Shown: positions 16,332-24,666 of the stretch, piece by piece
How positions within the stretch are numbered: position 1 is the first letter of the stretch
Layout: the number at the start of each line of letters is the position of its first letter
Assembly (NCBI GenBank): GCA_003220345.1
Contig: QHSC01000117.1
Coordinates: 1-38,753, forward strand
Source of the DNA: Candidatus Rokuibacteriota bacterium
GTDB taxonomy: Bacteria > Methylomirabilota > Methylomirabilia > Rokubacteriales > CSP1-6
DNA: 38,753 bases
Direction of reading: 5' to 3'
Position numbers and translations under genes: made by a program
Notes under the pieces: model-generated
The model's database searches: none
The model's input: only the letters and a program-made list of their open reading frames with translations
What the model was told of the DNA's origin: nothing

Positions 16332-17219
16332 TCAGCTCAGCGTCGCTTTGAACCTCCGCAGCGCGTCCAGATGGCCGGCCGGGAAGGTGAGGCCCGCGCC
16401 CCGTGGCTCGGCGATGAGAAAGGTGGCGCCGAGGGCCTTCCACGCCTCTACCTGCTTCGTCCACCCGTCGGGCTCCTGGCCCGCGAGGCGGATGCGACCT
16501 TCCAGCGGCAGCGCGGCGGGATCGCGGCCCGCCTCGCGCGCGTACTGATGCACGCGGGCTACGAGGGCCTGGCCCTGGCTGTCGGGGGCGAAGTTCGGGC
16601 TCCATCCGTCGGCGAGCCTCGCAATGCGGCGAAGGGCCGCCTCGGGCGGCGTCGGCTGGCCGCGGCTCCCCACGCCGAACCAGATGGGGATCGGCCGCTG
16701 GATTGGCATCGGATTGAGCCCGGCATGGTCGATCCGGTGAAACTCGCCGCGGAAGTCCACGACCTCCTGGGTCCACAGCGCGCGCAGGACGGCGATCTGC
16801 TCGGCGCTGCGGCGGCCGCGGTTGTCAAAGGTCTCGTTCAGGGCCTCGAACTCGACGGCGTTCCAGCCCACGCCGATTCCGAGGCGCAGCCGGCCGCCGC
16901 TCAGCACGTCGATCTCGGCCGCCTGCTTGGCCACCAGCGCCGTCTGCCGCTGCGGGAGGATGAGGATGCCGGTGGCCAGCGTGAGCCGGCGGGTGATGGC
17001 CGCGAGGTAGGCCATCAGCGTCAGCGCTTCGTGGACCACGGCCTCGTGCGAGTACGTGGCGAGCGATGGATGGGAATGGAACCTGGGATCGGCGCCCAGG
17101 ACGTGGTCGGCCACGAAGAGATGGTCGAAGCCCATCGCCTCGACGTCCCGGACGAACCCACCGATCGTCTCGACGTCGGTCCCGCACTCCGTCTGGGGGA
17201 AGATCACGCCGACCTTCAT
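16332..17219 (-). CDS. LLM-class F420- or flavin-dependent oxidoreductase
   Basis: The 295-residue protein has the LLM barrel pattern: VRDVEAMGFDHLFVADHVLG, LTLATGILILPQRQTALVAKQAAEIDVLSGGRLRLGIGVGWN, a RRSAEQIAVLRALWTQE helix and RPIPIWFGVGSRG. The GVGWN and the 'F420-dependent Rv2161c-like' style of the segment suggest an F420-type member, but this is not proven. ATG 17219 is 17 nt after the VOC stop and begins the domain exactly; the open frame further upstream is antisense-like shadow of the VOC gene. It sits between VOC and the OsmC-like selenoprotein in one operon, so its product or substrate may be reactive or oxidised. Confidence 0.88.
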   Translation of the reverse strand: MKVGVIFPQTECGTDVETIGGFVRDVEAMGFDHLFVADHVLGADPRFHSHPSLATYSHEAVVHEALTLMAYLAAITRRLTLATGILILPQRQTALVAKQAAEIDVLSGGRLRLGIGVGWNAVEFEALNETFDNRGRRSAEQIAVLRALWTQEVVDFRGEFHRIDHAGLNPMPIQRPIPIWFGVGSRGQPTPPEAALRRIARLADGWSPNFAPDSQGQALVARVHQYAREAGRDPAALPLEGRIRLAGQEPDGWTKQVEAWKALGATFLIAEPRGAGLTFPAGHLDALRRFKATLS

Positions 17220-17236
17220 GAGTCGCGCGTCGCGGC

Positions 17237-17593
17237 CTATCCCTTCTCGATGACCTCGATCTGCACCCCGTCGGGCGCCTCCAGGAAGCAGACGCGCCGG
17301 CCATTGGTGGGCGGCAGCTCCTCGAGGATGCGCACGCCGTTGTTCCGAAGCCGGGCCAGCGTCCCCGGATAGTCGTCGGTGTCGAGAGCGATGTGCTCCA
17401 GGCCGTAGTGCTGCTCGCGGCGCTGGGTATCGATGATCGTGGTGATGTTGAGGGTCAGCCCGTGCAGGTTCACGCGGTAGCCGCGAGTGCCGACCTCGGC
17501 GATCAGCGTGGCGCCGAGGTTGTCCACGTAGAACTGCATCGTCTGCTTGGGGTCCCGGGTCTTCAGGTGCACATGGTGGGTGCCGAGCGCCAT
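17237..17593 (-). CDS. VOC-family (glyoxalase/bleomycin resistance/dioxygenase) protein
   Basis: The 118-residue single-domain protein has the VOC fold pattern: HHVHLKTRDPKQTMQFYVDNLGATLIAEV at the N-terminus, GLEHIALDTDDYPGTLARLRNNGVRI in the middle and CFLEAPDGVQIEVIEKG at the end. His7 or His9 and the C-terminal Glu are candidate metal ligands. Family members isomerise, open or bind small reactive compounds with a divalent metal. It begins 8 nt after the SelW-like gene and ends 17 nt before the LLM gene, so it is part of the operon. A detoxification or ring-opening role fits the neighbours, but the substrate is not shown. Confidence 0.85.
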   Translation of the reverse strand: MALGTHHVHLKTRDPKQTMQFYVDNLGATLIAEVGTRGYRVNLHGLTLNITTIIDTQRREQHYGLEHIALDTDDYPGTLARLRNNGVRILEELPPTNGRRVCFLEAPDGVQIEVIEKG

Positions 17594-17601
17594 GGCCGCT
17601 C

Positions 17602-17892
17602 TCAGTGGGCGGCGGCGGGCGGCGCCGCGTCAAACACCTCGCGGATGGCGTCACGGATCTTGTGGATCTCCTTGAGCGCAGGCAGGAAATCCACCGCTCC
17701 CGGCTCCTTCCGATCGTAGAGCTTCTTGCCGTCGAGGTACACCTCGAACCGTCCGCTATCCGATGGCGTCAGCGTGATCGCGGTTTCCCGGTAGTTGATC
17801 GAGGAAAGCTCGGCCGCCACACTGACGGCCACGGGGAGGTACCCTCAGACGACGCAGTAGACGATCTCGACGTGGACTTTCCCTTCGGCCAT
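17602..17892 (-). CDS. SelW/Rdx-family selenoprotein (CxxU redox motif)
   Basis: Reading through one TGA gives 96 residues. The N-terminus MAEGKVHVEIVYC is followed by V-V-TGA-GYLPVAVSVAAEL, so TGA (17845-17847, codon 16) is the U of a CxxU motif (Cys13/Sec16) at the end of the first strand, as in SelW/SelT/SelH (thioredoxin-like Rdx) proteins. The rest (FEVYLDGKKLYDRKEPGAVDFLPALKEIHKIRD) matches the family's C-terminal strand and helix, and total length is normal. AAGGAGG lies 5 nt before the ATG, and a hairpin with a 5-nt loop follows the TGA. A conventional caller would start at GTG 17832 after the TGA and lose the redox motif. It heads the operon with VOC, LLM and OsmC-like genes. The role is probably thiol-selenol redox chemistry with unknown partner. 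Confidence 0.88.
17812..17830 (-). promoter_or_regulatory. Candidate bacterial SECIS element of the SelW-like gene
   Basis: In the message, GGCCGUC and GGCGGCC pair as a 7-bp stem (one G-U pair) around the loop AGUGU. The loop begins 22 nt after the TGA at 17845-17847, and its second base is the expected G. Size, distance and loop match bacterial SECIS rules. Confidence 0.7.
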
Positions 17893-17922
17893 TGAGTCCT
17901 CCTTGGAGATTTGGTGCCCAGC

Positions 17923-17951
17923 ATGGTATCCGTATCTCCTCGACGGCGCAA
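17923..17951 (-). promoter_or_regulatory. Sigma-70-like promoter of the selenoprotein operon
   Basis: On the minus strand TTGCGC (17951-17946) and TACCAT (17928-17923) are spaced by 17 nt. The transcript would start near 17916, giving a short leader with the AAGGAGG site. The outward-facing box at 17972-17960 ends 8 nt upstream of the -35. Confidence 0.5.
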
Positions 17952-17959
17952 TCACTGCG

Positions 17960-18074
17960 GGCACTGGGGCAATTTGCTTCGCCATACTTCGTTGCGAGCG
18001 CGTGGCGGTTCGAGCTGAGGGCGCAGCCCCAGGCGAGGGCTGAGTTGGTCTGGCTCGCAACTTGCCCCAGTGCC
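17960..18074. repeat. Inverted repeat between divergent transcription units (13-bp outer, 9-bp inner arms)
   Basis: The outer arms (17960-17972 and 18062-18074) are a perfect 13-bp inverted repeat, TTGCCCCAGTGCC when read outward toward each gene. Inner arms GTTGCGAGC (17991-17999) and GCTCGCAAC (18053-18061) also pair, and the inner right arm abuts the outer right arm. The whole lies between the selW-like gene and the gene at 18106. It could be paired operators for one regulator, or the ends of a small mobile element, though I see no target-site duplication. Confidence 0.6.
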
Positions 18075-18105
18075 AAATTGATCCACTAAGTGAGGAGGAG
18101 CACCC

Positions 18106-18804
18106 ATGCTCTCGCGCACCGGCTCCCTCAAGCTACGGCGGTGCGGGAGCTCAGAGATCGGGATCGGCAGCCAAGAAGGCAAGGCCTGGCCGGCCGGCGA
18201 GCTGCTGCTGGCATCCATCCGCGGCCCGCGCTCGACGCACTACCTGCTCGCCATCCCGGATGCGGTCCTCGAGGGCACGGCGCTGACGACCTTCCTGGAC
18301 CGCGTGGCGCCCTTCGGCTGCCCCCCGCCACACTCGCTGATTCGCGCGTACAGCCTCCCGGACTCGCCATTCCCGTCGATCCTCCTCAAGGAGCACGACG
18401 AGGCCCCGGAAGGCGTGGGCGAGTCGTACCGTCGGTTCCTCGACCGAGCCCGGCTGCCCTGGCTGGAGGCGTTGCTGGGGACGGGCCGCGGCTTGTGTCC
18501 GGCCCTGGCGTGGCAGACGGGACCGGCGCGGCAGTTTCTCGCTCCTGACGAGTGGGCCGAGGTGCTGAGCGAGGCGGGCATGGTCGTGCCGGGCGTGACC
18601 GACAGCTACCTCGGGCGGGCCCTGTTGCTGCTCGCCGACCTCGCTCTCGCGGCTTCGTGGCAGACCATGATGTCCCTCGGCGGCCCCACCAAGGCCCGCA
18701 AGATCACGGGGCGGGAGTTCCCGGTGTGGGTGGACTTGCCGGCTCACCAACCGCCCTTGCTGGCAAGCACGCTGCTGACCCGAGCGGAGCAGCTGCTCCT
18801 TTGA
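18106..18804 (+). CDS. Conserved-looking hypothetical protein
   Basis: The 232-residue protein is not recognised. It has no signal peptide or clear membrane segment. The middle has a hydrophobic helix-like stretch (RALLLLADLALAASWQTM, about 170-190). Two short motifs, HYLLAIPDAVLEG and GPTKARKITGREFPVWVDLP, look structured, but no catalytic signature stands out. The start ATG 18106 has a good GAGGAGG site, and the gene diverges from the selenoprotein operon across a shared 13-bp outward repeat. It is followed 62 nt later by the Liv operon in the same direction, which appears to have its own promoter. Confidence 0.7.
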   Translation: MLSRTGSLKLRRCGSSEIGIGSQEGKAWPAGELLLASIRGPRSTHYLLAIPDAVLEGTALTTFLDRVAPFGCPPPHSLIRAYSLPDSPFPSILLKEHDEAPEGVGESYRRFLDRARLPWLEALLGTGRGLCPALAWQTGPARQFLAPDEWAEVLSEAGMVVPGVTDSYLGRALLLLADLALAASWQTMMSLGGPTKARKITGREFPVWVDLPAHQPPLLASTLLTRAEQLLL

Positions 18805-18813
18805 TGCTATAGT
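18805..18813 (+). promoter_or_regulatory. Extended -10 promoter candidate for the Liv operon
   Basis: TGCTATAGT (TG 18805-18806, -10 TATAGT 18808-18813) is a close match to an extended -10. No matching -35 is seen 17 nt upstream. Transcription would start near 18820, about 47 nt before the SBP start. Confidence 0.45.
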
Positions 18814-18866
18814 CCGCATGCCCTAGGGACCCTCTGACCCACACCCAGCACCCGGGAGGGATGGCG

Positions 18867-20039
18867 ATGAAGCCATGGCGCTCGCTCCACTGGTCGATGC
18901 TTCTCATCGCGGCAGTCCTGATGGCCGTTCGTCCGGGAGGCGCCGGCGCGGCCGACGTCATCAAGTTCGGCGTCGCGACGCCGCTCTCCGGGCCCGCCGC
19001 CCCCTGGGGCATTCCCCACAAGGGGGCGACCGAGCTGATCTTCGACGAGATCAACGCCCAGGGCGGGCTCGAGGTGGGCGGCAAGAAGTACAAGCTCGAG
19101 GTGGTCGCCTACGACCACAAGTACGTGATCGCCGAGGGCGTGGCCACGGTCAACCGGCTCATCTCCAAGGACGGCGTGCACTTCATCTCCGTCCTGGGGG
19201 GCACCGTGGTCAAGGCCATCGAGGAGACGGTCAACGAAACCCGCACCCTGAACCTGCCGCTGGCCTACGCCGACGGGCTGGTGAGCCCGAAGAATCCCTA
19301 CACGTTCCACAGCTTCCCGTCCCCGCCGGAGACCATCACCTTCTGGAACTGGATCAAGCAGAACCATCCGAACATCAAGCGCGTGGCCTCCATCACGCCG
19401 AACGACGACACCGGCTGGTGGTCGCTCAAGGTGGAGACGAACTATGTCGCGAAGCTGGGTTACGAGGTGGTGGCGCGGGAGTTCTTCGAGCGCCCCGTGA
19501 CGGACTTCAACCCGCTGCTCCTGCGCGTGCTCGCGCAGAAGCCGGACATCATCAGCGTGCTTGCCGCGCCCGCGGGCAGTGTCGGCCTGATCATCAAGCA
19601 GGCCCGCGTGCTCGGCTTCAAGGGCCGGTTCATCCACCTCGGGCAGATGGACACCTCGGTGGTGGCGGGCATCGCCGGGAAGGAGAACGTGGAGGGCACG
19701 TGGGTCCACGGCTACGTGCAGACCCCGCTGCCCGAGAAGATCAAGAGCTGGCAAGCGCGATACACCAAGAAGCACGGCGAGTGGAATGCGACCAGCATCG
19801 ACTTCGCCAATCCGGCACTCGCGTTCGTGGCCGCGGTGAAGAAGGCCCAGAGCCTCGACCCGAAGAAGATCGCCGAGGCGCTGAGCACGGTCGAGTTCGA
19901 GAACCTCTGGGGGAAGGCGCACTTCGGTGGGAAGGATTACTACGGCATCGGCAACCAGATCATCTACCCCATGCCCTTCTCCGAGGTCAAAGACGGGATC
20001 GCGCAGCTCGTCGTGCAGCTCAAGCCCCCTCACAACTGA
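18867..20039 (+). CDS. Branched-chain-amino-acid-type ABC transporter substrate-binding protein (LivJ/LivK family)
   Basis: The protein of about 390 residues has a signal peptide (SLHWSMLLIAAVLMAV, Ala-rich end) and a full periplasmic-binding family-6 body: VIKFGVATPLSGPAAPWG, the ATELIFDEINAQGGLEVGG segment, VNRLISKDGVHFISVLGG and a C-terminal IIYPMPFSEVKDGIAQLVV part. Members bind branched-chain amino acids, amides, or aromatic and other acids, so the ligand is not certain. ATG 18867 is preferred because GGGAGG lies 7 nt upstream; an in-frame ATG at 18861 is too close to that site. It heads the Liv ABC operon, and a terminator-like hairpin follows its stop, which would let SBP be made in excess over the permeases. 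Confidence 0.9.
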   Translation: MKPWRSLHWSMLLIAAVLMAVRPGGAGAADVIKFGVATPLSGPAAPWGIPHKGATELIFDEINAQGGLEVGGKKYKLEVVAYDHKYVIAEGVATVNRLISKDGVHFISVLGGTVVKAIEETVNETRTLNLPLAYADGLVSPKNPYTFHSFPSPPETITFWNWIKQNHPNIKRVASITPNDDTGWWSLKVETNYVAKLGYEVVAREFFERPVTDFNPLLLRVLAQKPDIISVLAAPAGSVGLIIKQARVLGFKGRFIHLGQMDTSVVAGIAGKENVEGTWVHGYVQTPLPEKIKSWQARYTKKHGEWNATSIDFANPALAFVAAVKKAQSLDPKKIAEALSTVEFENLWGKAHFGGKDYYGIGNQIIYPMPFSEVKDGIAQLVVQLKPPHN

Positions 20040-20062
20040 GCAGCCGCATGTCGAATGATCGA

Positions 20063-20091
20063 GGAGCGCCCCGGGAAATCCGGGGCGCTCC
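20063..20091 (+). terminator. Intercistronic hairpin after the Liv SBP gene
   Basis: A perfect 12-bp stem (GGAGCGCCCCGG and its complement) with a 5-nt loop starts 24 nt after the SBP stop, followed by a weak T-rich stretch. As the permease genes follow, it probably attenuates read-through or stabilises the SBP message. It shares 20 nt with the hairpin region at 12980-12999. Confidence 0.6.
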
Positions 20092-20139
20092 GAGTGTTTG
20101 CGGCCGGTGGGGGCCTCTGTCGAGGCCCTCCACTTCCAG

Positions 20140-21003
20140 ATGACTCCTGCGCTGTTGGTGCAGAGCACGGTCATCGGCCTCAGCATCGGCTCGATCTACA
20201 TCCTGATGGCCCTCGGGCTCACCCTCATGTTCGGCATGATGCACATCATCAACTTCGCGCACGGGGCCGTCTACATGCTGGGCGCTTTCGTCATCTACTA
20301 CGTCTTCTTCCAGTGGGGGGCGCCGTACTTCGCGGCCTTCGTGGTCGCGATGCTCGTGCTGGGCGCGTTCGGGTATCTCGTCGAACGCTCGATCTACCGG
20401 CCCATCAAGGGGGGCATCGAACCGACGCTGGTGGCGCTCCTCGCCCTCACCACCCTGCTGCAGGCCGCCGGCTATCCGGTCTTCGGCACCCTGGACAAAC
20501 ACGTGCCGCCGGTCTTTTCGGGGACGAGAAACGTGCTCGGCGTGATGATTTCGGTCGAGCGCCTGATGATCATCCCCGTCGCGGGCGTGCTCGTCGTCTC
20601 CCTCTACCTGTTCATCAACAAGACCCGGATGGGCGCGGCCATGCGCGCGATCGAGCAGGACAAGGAGGCGGCAGCCCTCCAGGGCGTCAACGTGAACGTG
20701 GTGAACGGCCTCGCCTTCGCGGTCGGCTTCGCGCTGGCCGCGGCGGCCGGCGCCCTCATGGCGCCGATCTTCAAGCTCGACCCCATGATGGGGGAACAGC
20801 CGCTCCTGAAGGCATTCATCATCATCATCCTGGGCGGCCTTGGGAGCATTCCCGGCGCCATCCTGGGCGGGCTCATCCTGGGTCTCATCGACTCCATCGT
20901 CGCCACCGCGCTCGGCGCCGAGCCTGCGTTCCTCCTGAGCTTCGTCTTCATCATCCTCCTGCTCCTCTTCCGACCGACCGGGCTCTTCGGACATGCCCCG
21001 TAA
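20140..21003 (+). CDS. livH: Branched-chain-amino-acid-type ABC transporter permease (LivH family)
   Basis: The 287-residue membrane protein has about 8 hydrophobic segments and the LivH pattern: GLSIGSIYILMALGLTLMFGMMHIINFAHGA, GTRNVLGVMI, then LQGVNVNVVNGLAFAVGFALAAAAGALM and FIIIILGGLGSIPGAILGGLILG at the C-terminal end. It forms the transmembrane channel with LivM. I chose ATG 20140; alternative TTG 20098 or GTG 20107 would place the start within or right after the hairpin. The 3' end overlaps livM by 11 nt. The gene symbol denotes family, not proven substrate. Confidence 0.9.
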   Translation: MTPALLVQSTVIGLSIGSIYILMALGLTLMFGMMHIINFAHGAVYMLGAFVIYYVFFQWGAPYFAAFVVAMLVLGAFGYLVERSIYRPIKGGIEPTLVALLALTTLLQAAGYPVFGTLDKHVPPVFSGTRNVLGVMISVERLMIIPVAGVLVVSLYLFINKTRMGAAMRAIEQDKEAAALQGVNVNVVNGLAFAVGFALAAAAGALMAPIFKLDPMMGEQPLLKAFIIIILGGLGSIPGAILGGLILGLIDSIVATALGAEPAFLLSFVFIILLLLFRPTGLFGHAP

Positions 21004-21961
21004 CGCGCGCATCGCCGCGCTGGTTGTCGTGGTGGCCCTGCTGACCCTGCTGCCGTTCGTGGGCGGCGACTACTACATCTATCTCTTCGTCCTGGTGTTC
21101 ATCAACGTCATCCTCGCCGCGAGCCTGCGCCCCTCGCTCTCCTGCGGCCAGCTCAACATCGGACACTCGGCGTTCATGTGCATCGGGGCGTACACGTCAG
21201 CGCTCCTCGCCAAAGATCTCGGCCTTCCGTTCGAGCTCTCGTTGCTGGGTGGGGCCGCCCTGGCCGCCGCCGTCGGCCTCGGCATCGGCTATCCATCGCT
21301 GCGGCTGCGGGGCGTCTACTTCGCCATGGTGACGGTGGCCTTCGTCGAGGCGGTCCGTCTCATCGCCTCGATCTGGGTCCCGCTGACCCGTGGCAATGCC
21401 GGCCTCAGCGGTGTTCCGAAGCCGAGCATCCTGGGCATGACGCTGGTCACGAAAACCAGCCAGTACTACCTCGGGCTCGTCCTGATGCTCGTTGTGCTCA
21501 TCACCCTCGCAAAGCTGGAGCGAAGCCGTCTCGGGCTCGTCTGGAAGAGCATTGGCCTGGCCGATAACCTCGCGCAGTCGCTCGGCGTCAACATCGCCAA
21601 CTACAAACTGCTGGCCTTCACGCTCGGCTGCTTCTTCGCCGGCGTGGCCGGCGCGTTCTACGCGCACTTCATCCGCTTTCTCTTCCCGCCGGAGTTCGGC
21701 TTTCTCCTGGCGACGAATATCCTCATCTACAACTTCGTGGGCGGTCGGGGCCACTTCGCGGGCCCCATCGTCGGGGCCGTCTTCCTGTCGCTCCTGTCCG
21801 AGCCCTTCCGGGGCAGCGCCTACGAGACTATCTTCTACTCGATCGTGATGCTGCTGACCATCCTCTTCTTGCCCGGCGGTCTCATCACGCTGCCGGGAAA
21901 GCTGGCGGCGCTCCGGTGGTGGAAGGGCGCCGCGGCGGAGAGCCCGAGCTCGGCCGCGTGA
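20993..21961 (+). CDS. livM: Branched-chain-amino-acid-type ABC transporter permease (LivM family)
   Basis: The 322-residue membrane protein shows LivM features: a hydrophobic N-terminus, PSLSCGQLNIGHSAFMCIGAYTSALL, YPSLRLRGVYFAMVTVAF, and a C-terminal KLLAFTLGCFFAGVAGAFYAHF block followed by FVGGRGHFAGPIVGAVF. It pairs with LivH. The ATG lies inside the end of livH, and the TGA overlaps the GTG start of livG (GTGA), so all four genes are translated in a coupled way. Confidence 0.92.
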   Translation: MPRNARIAALVVVVALLTLLPFVGGDYYIYLFVLVFINVILAASLRPSLSCGQLNIGHSAFMCIGAYTSALLAKDLGLPFELSLLGGAALAAAVGLGIGYPSLRLRGVYFAMVTVAFVEAVRLIASIWVPLTRGNAGLSGVPKPSILGMTLVTKTSQYYLGLVLMLVVLITLAKLERSRLGLVWKSIGLADNLAQSLGVNIANYKLLAFTLGCFFAGVAGAFYAHFIRFLFPPEFGFLLATNILIYNFVGGRGHFAGPIVGAVFLSLLSEPFRGSAYETIFYSIVMLLTILFLPGGLITLPGKLAALRWWKGAAAESPSSAA

Positions 21962-22720
21962 GCCCCCGGCCCCTTCTCGAAACGCAGGGCCTCACCCGGT
22001 ATTTCGGCGGACTCGCCGCCGTCGACCATGTCGATCTGACCGTCTCCGAAGGCGAGATCGTCGGCCTGATCGGCCCGAACGGCGCGGGCAAGACGACCTG
22101 CTTCAATCTGCTGTCCGGCTTCATCCGGCCGACGGCCGGCACCATCCGGTTCGACGGCGACGACATCACCCGGCTCCGGCCTCATCAGGTCGTCCGGCGG
22201 GGACTGGTGCGCACGTTCCAGCTGACCACTCTCTTCCAGGAGATGACGGCGCTGGAGAACGTCCTTCTCGGCCTGCACCTGCACAGCAAGAAGGGCCTGG
22301 GCCAGGTGCTGTTCAGCCGTCGGACGTACCCGCCGGAAGAGGTCGCCCGCAGCCGCGAGGTGCTGGACTTCGCCGGGCTGTCCGCTCACGCCGATCAGCT
22401 CGCGCGGAATCTCCCCCACGGCCACCAGCGCGCGCTCGGAATCGCGATGGCCATGGCCGCGCGACCACGGCTCCTGTTGCTCGACGAGCCGGTGACCGGG
22501 ATGAATCTCGACGAGAGCGGTCGCGTCATGGCGCTGGTGAAGACCATCCGCGATCGGGGCACCACCATTCTGCTCGTCGAGCACAACATGAAGGCGGTCA
22601 TGGGAACGTGCGAGCGCATCGTCGTGCTGAACTTCGGGCAGAAGCTCGCCGAGGGCACGCCCGCCGACGTGAGCGCCAACGCGAGCGTGATCGAAGCCTA
22701 CCTCGGCGCGGGACTCGCCC

Positions 22721-22728
<8 letters not shown>
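21958..22728 (+). CDS. livG: Branched-chain-amino-acid-type ABC transporter ATPase (LivG family)
   Basis: The 256-residue ATPase has Walker A GPNGAGKT (39-46), Walker B LLLLDEP (172-178) and H-loop His209. The signature loop is LPHGHQR (152-158) rather than the usual LSYGQQR of LivG proteins. The core Gly is kept but the Ser and first Gln are changed, which could alter ATP sandwich contacts. The GTG start at 21958 overlaps the livM stop, and the open frame upstream to 21916 lies in livM. The 3' end overlaps livF by 8 nt. Confidence 0.92.
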
Positions 22729-23425
<697 letters not shown>

Positions 23426-23497
23426 GTCCCGATCTCCGCGTCGTGCGAACATCGGTCCTGGCCTCGCGTCCGCCATCCCCCGTGCGACGACACCAAT

Positions 23498-23526
23498 TTG
23501 ACCTCGCCCCCTCGCTCTGGCAGCAT
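23498..23526 (+). promoter_or_regulatory. Possible promoter upstream of the LLM gene at 23589
   Basis: TTGACC (23498-23503) and CAGCAT (23521-23526) are 17 nt apart. The -35 is good and the -10 poor. It would let the catabolic genes be expressed apart from livF. Confidence 0.3.
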
Positions 23527-23588
23527 CGCCACGATATGCGCCAGCTCATCCGCGCGGAGCCGAAGCTCGGCGCGTCGCGACGGCCCGC

Positions 23589-24665
23589 ATGAAGGTCTCG
23601 TTCTTCGAGACGGGACGCTATCGAGCCCCTCGAGCCCTGCCGCCCGAGTGGCCGGTGCCGTCGGGGGCGTACGACCGCGAGGCGGGCGCCCAGGCCTATC
23701 AGGGCATCATCGAGCGGCTGGAGTACGTCGAGGCGCTCGGTTTCGACTGGGTGAGCGTCTCCGAGCATCACTACTCGCCCCGGATCTTGACCCCCGCCCC
23801 GATCGTCACGGCGGCATATATCGCCGCGCGGCTACGCAAGATCACCATTGCCCTGCTCGGCCCGATCGTCCCGCAGAGCAATCCCGTGCGCGTGGCCGAG
23901 GAGCTGGCCATGCTCGACAACCTGGCCCAGGGTCGCCTGGTCGTGGGGCTGTTGCGCGGGACGACCAACGAGTCCCTGACCTACGACCTCAATCCCCAGG
24001 AGGCGCGGGAGCGGACCGACGAGGGCATGGAGCTCATCCTCCGCGCATGGACGGAGCCGCAGCCGTTCGGCTGGCAGGGCCGCCACTTCCAGTACCGCAC
24101 CGTCTCGGTCTGGCCGCGCCCGTTCCAGCAGCCCCACCCGCCCACCTACGCGCTCGGCACGAGTCGGGAGGCCTGCGAGTTCGCCGCGCGCCACCGCCTC
24201 GGCTGCGGCGTTTCCTACGGGCCGTTCGAGGTCGTGGGCAAGGCCACACGGTACTACCGCGAGCAGTGCGCGCGTCACGGCTGGACGCCGGCGCCGGAGC
24301 AGATCCTCTATCGCGCGAACATGCTCGTGGCCGAGACCGACGACGACGCCCAGGCCTTGCTGCGGAAGCAGCCGAACCAGGCGCCCTTCGCCATGCGCGC
24401 GGGCGTCCGCGACGCCATCATGACGCTGGATTCCCGCAACATCGCCGGAGAAGCGCGGGCGCCCGTGGTGAGCGGCGCGCTCCCCACGACGTTCATCGGG
24501 AGCCCGGACACGATCGTCGAGCAGGTCAGGCGCTGTCGCAACGTGGTGGGCGCCGGCGTGCTCGACCTGTCCTTGCACCCGCCGGGCTCCGGCGATCTGG
24601 ACGCGCTCATGCGCTCGCTGGACCTGTTCGGGAAGAGTGTGCTGCCCCGGATTCGCGACATTTGA
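23589..24665 (+). CDS. LLM-class flavin-dependent oxidoreductase
   Basis: The 358-residue protein has LEYVEALGFDWVSVSEHHYSPRILTPAP, the ITIALLGPIVPQSNPVRVAEELAMLDNLAQGRLVVGLLRG core, a PHPPTYALGTSREACEFAARH segment and the C-terminal TFIGSPDTIVEQVRRCRN. It resembles the two-component monooxygenase-type enzyme at 8153 more than the F420-type one at 16332. No strong ribosome-binding site precedes ATG 23589. The stop is followed after one nt by the ATG of an alpha/beta hydrolase, the same LLM-hydrolase pairing seen at 8153-10210. Confidence 0.88.
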   Translation: MKVSFFETGRYRAPRALPPEWPVPSGAYDREAGAQAYQGIIERLEYVEALGFDWVSVSEHHYSPRILTPAPIVTAAYIAARLRKITIALLGPIVPQSNPVRVAEELAMLDNLAQGRLVVGLLRGTTNESLTYDLNPQEARERTDEGMELILRAWTEPQPFGWQGRHFQYRTVSVWPRPFQQPHPPTYALGTSREACEFAARHRLGCGVSYGPFEVVGKATRYYREQCARHGWTPAPEQILYRANMLVAETDDDAQALLRKQPNQAPFAMRAGVRDAIMTLDSRNIAGEARAPVVSGALPTTFIGSPDTIVEQVRRCRNVVGAGVLDLSLHPPGSGDLDALMRSLDLFGKSVLPRIRDI

Positions 24666-24666
24666 C

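Noticed and set aside
17602..17832. GTG-started 76-residue gene
   Set aside because: It is the part of the SelW-like gene after the TGA; it would lack the redox motif, and the good ribosome-binding site lies at ATG 17892.
15923..17892. TGA reassigned as a sense codon throughout the genome
   Set aside because: Many well-supported genes here end in TGA, several with overlapping ATGA starts, so TGA is a normal stop.
18807..20186. 459-codon minus-strand open frame opposite the Liv SBP
   Set aside because: His/Arg/Leu-rich antisense shadow of a clear SBP gene.
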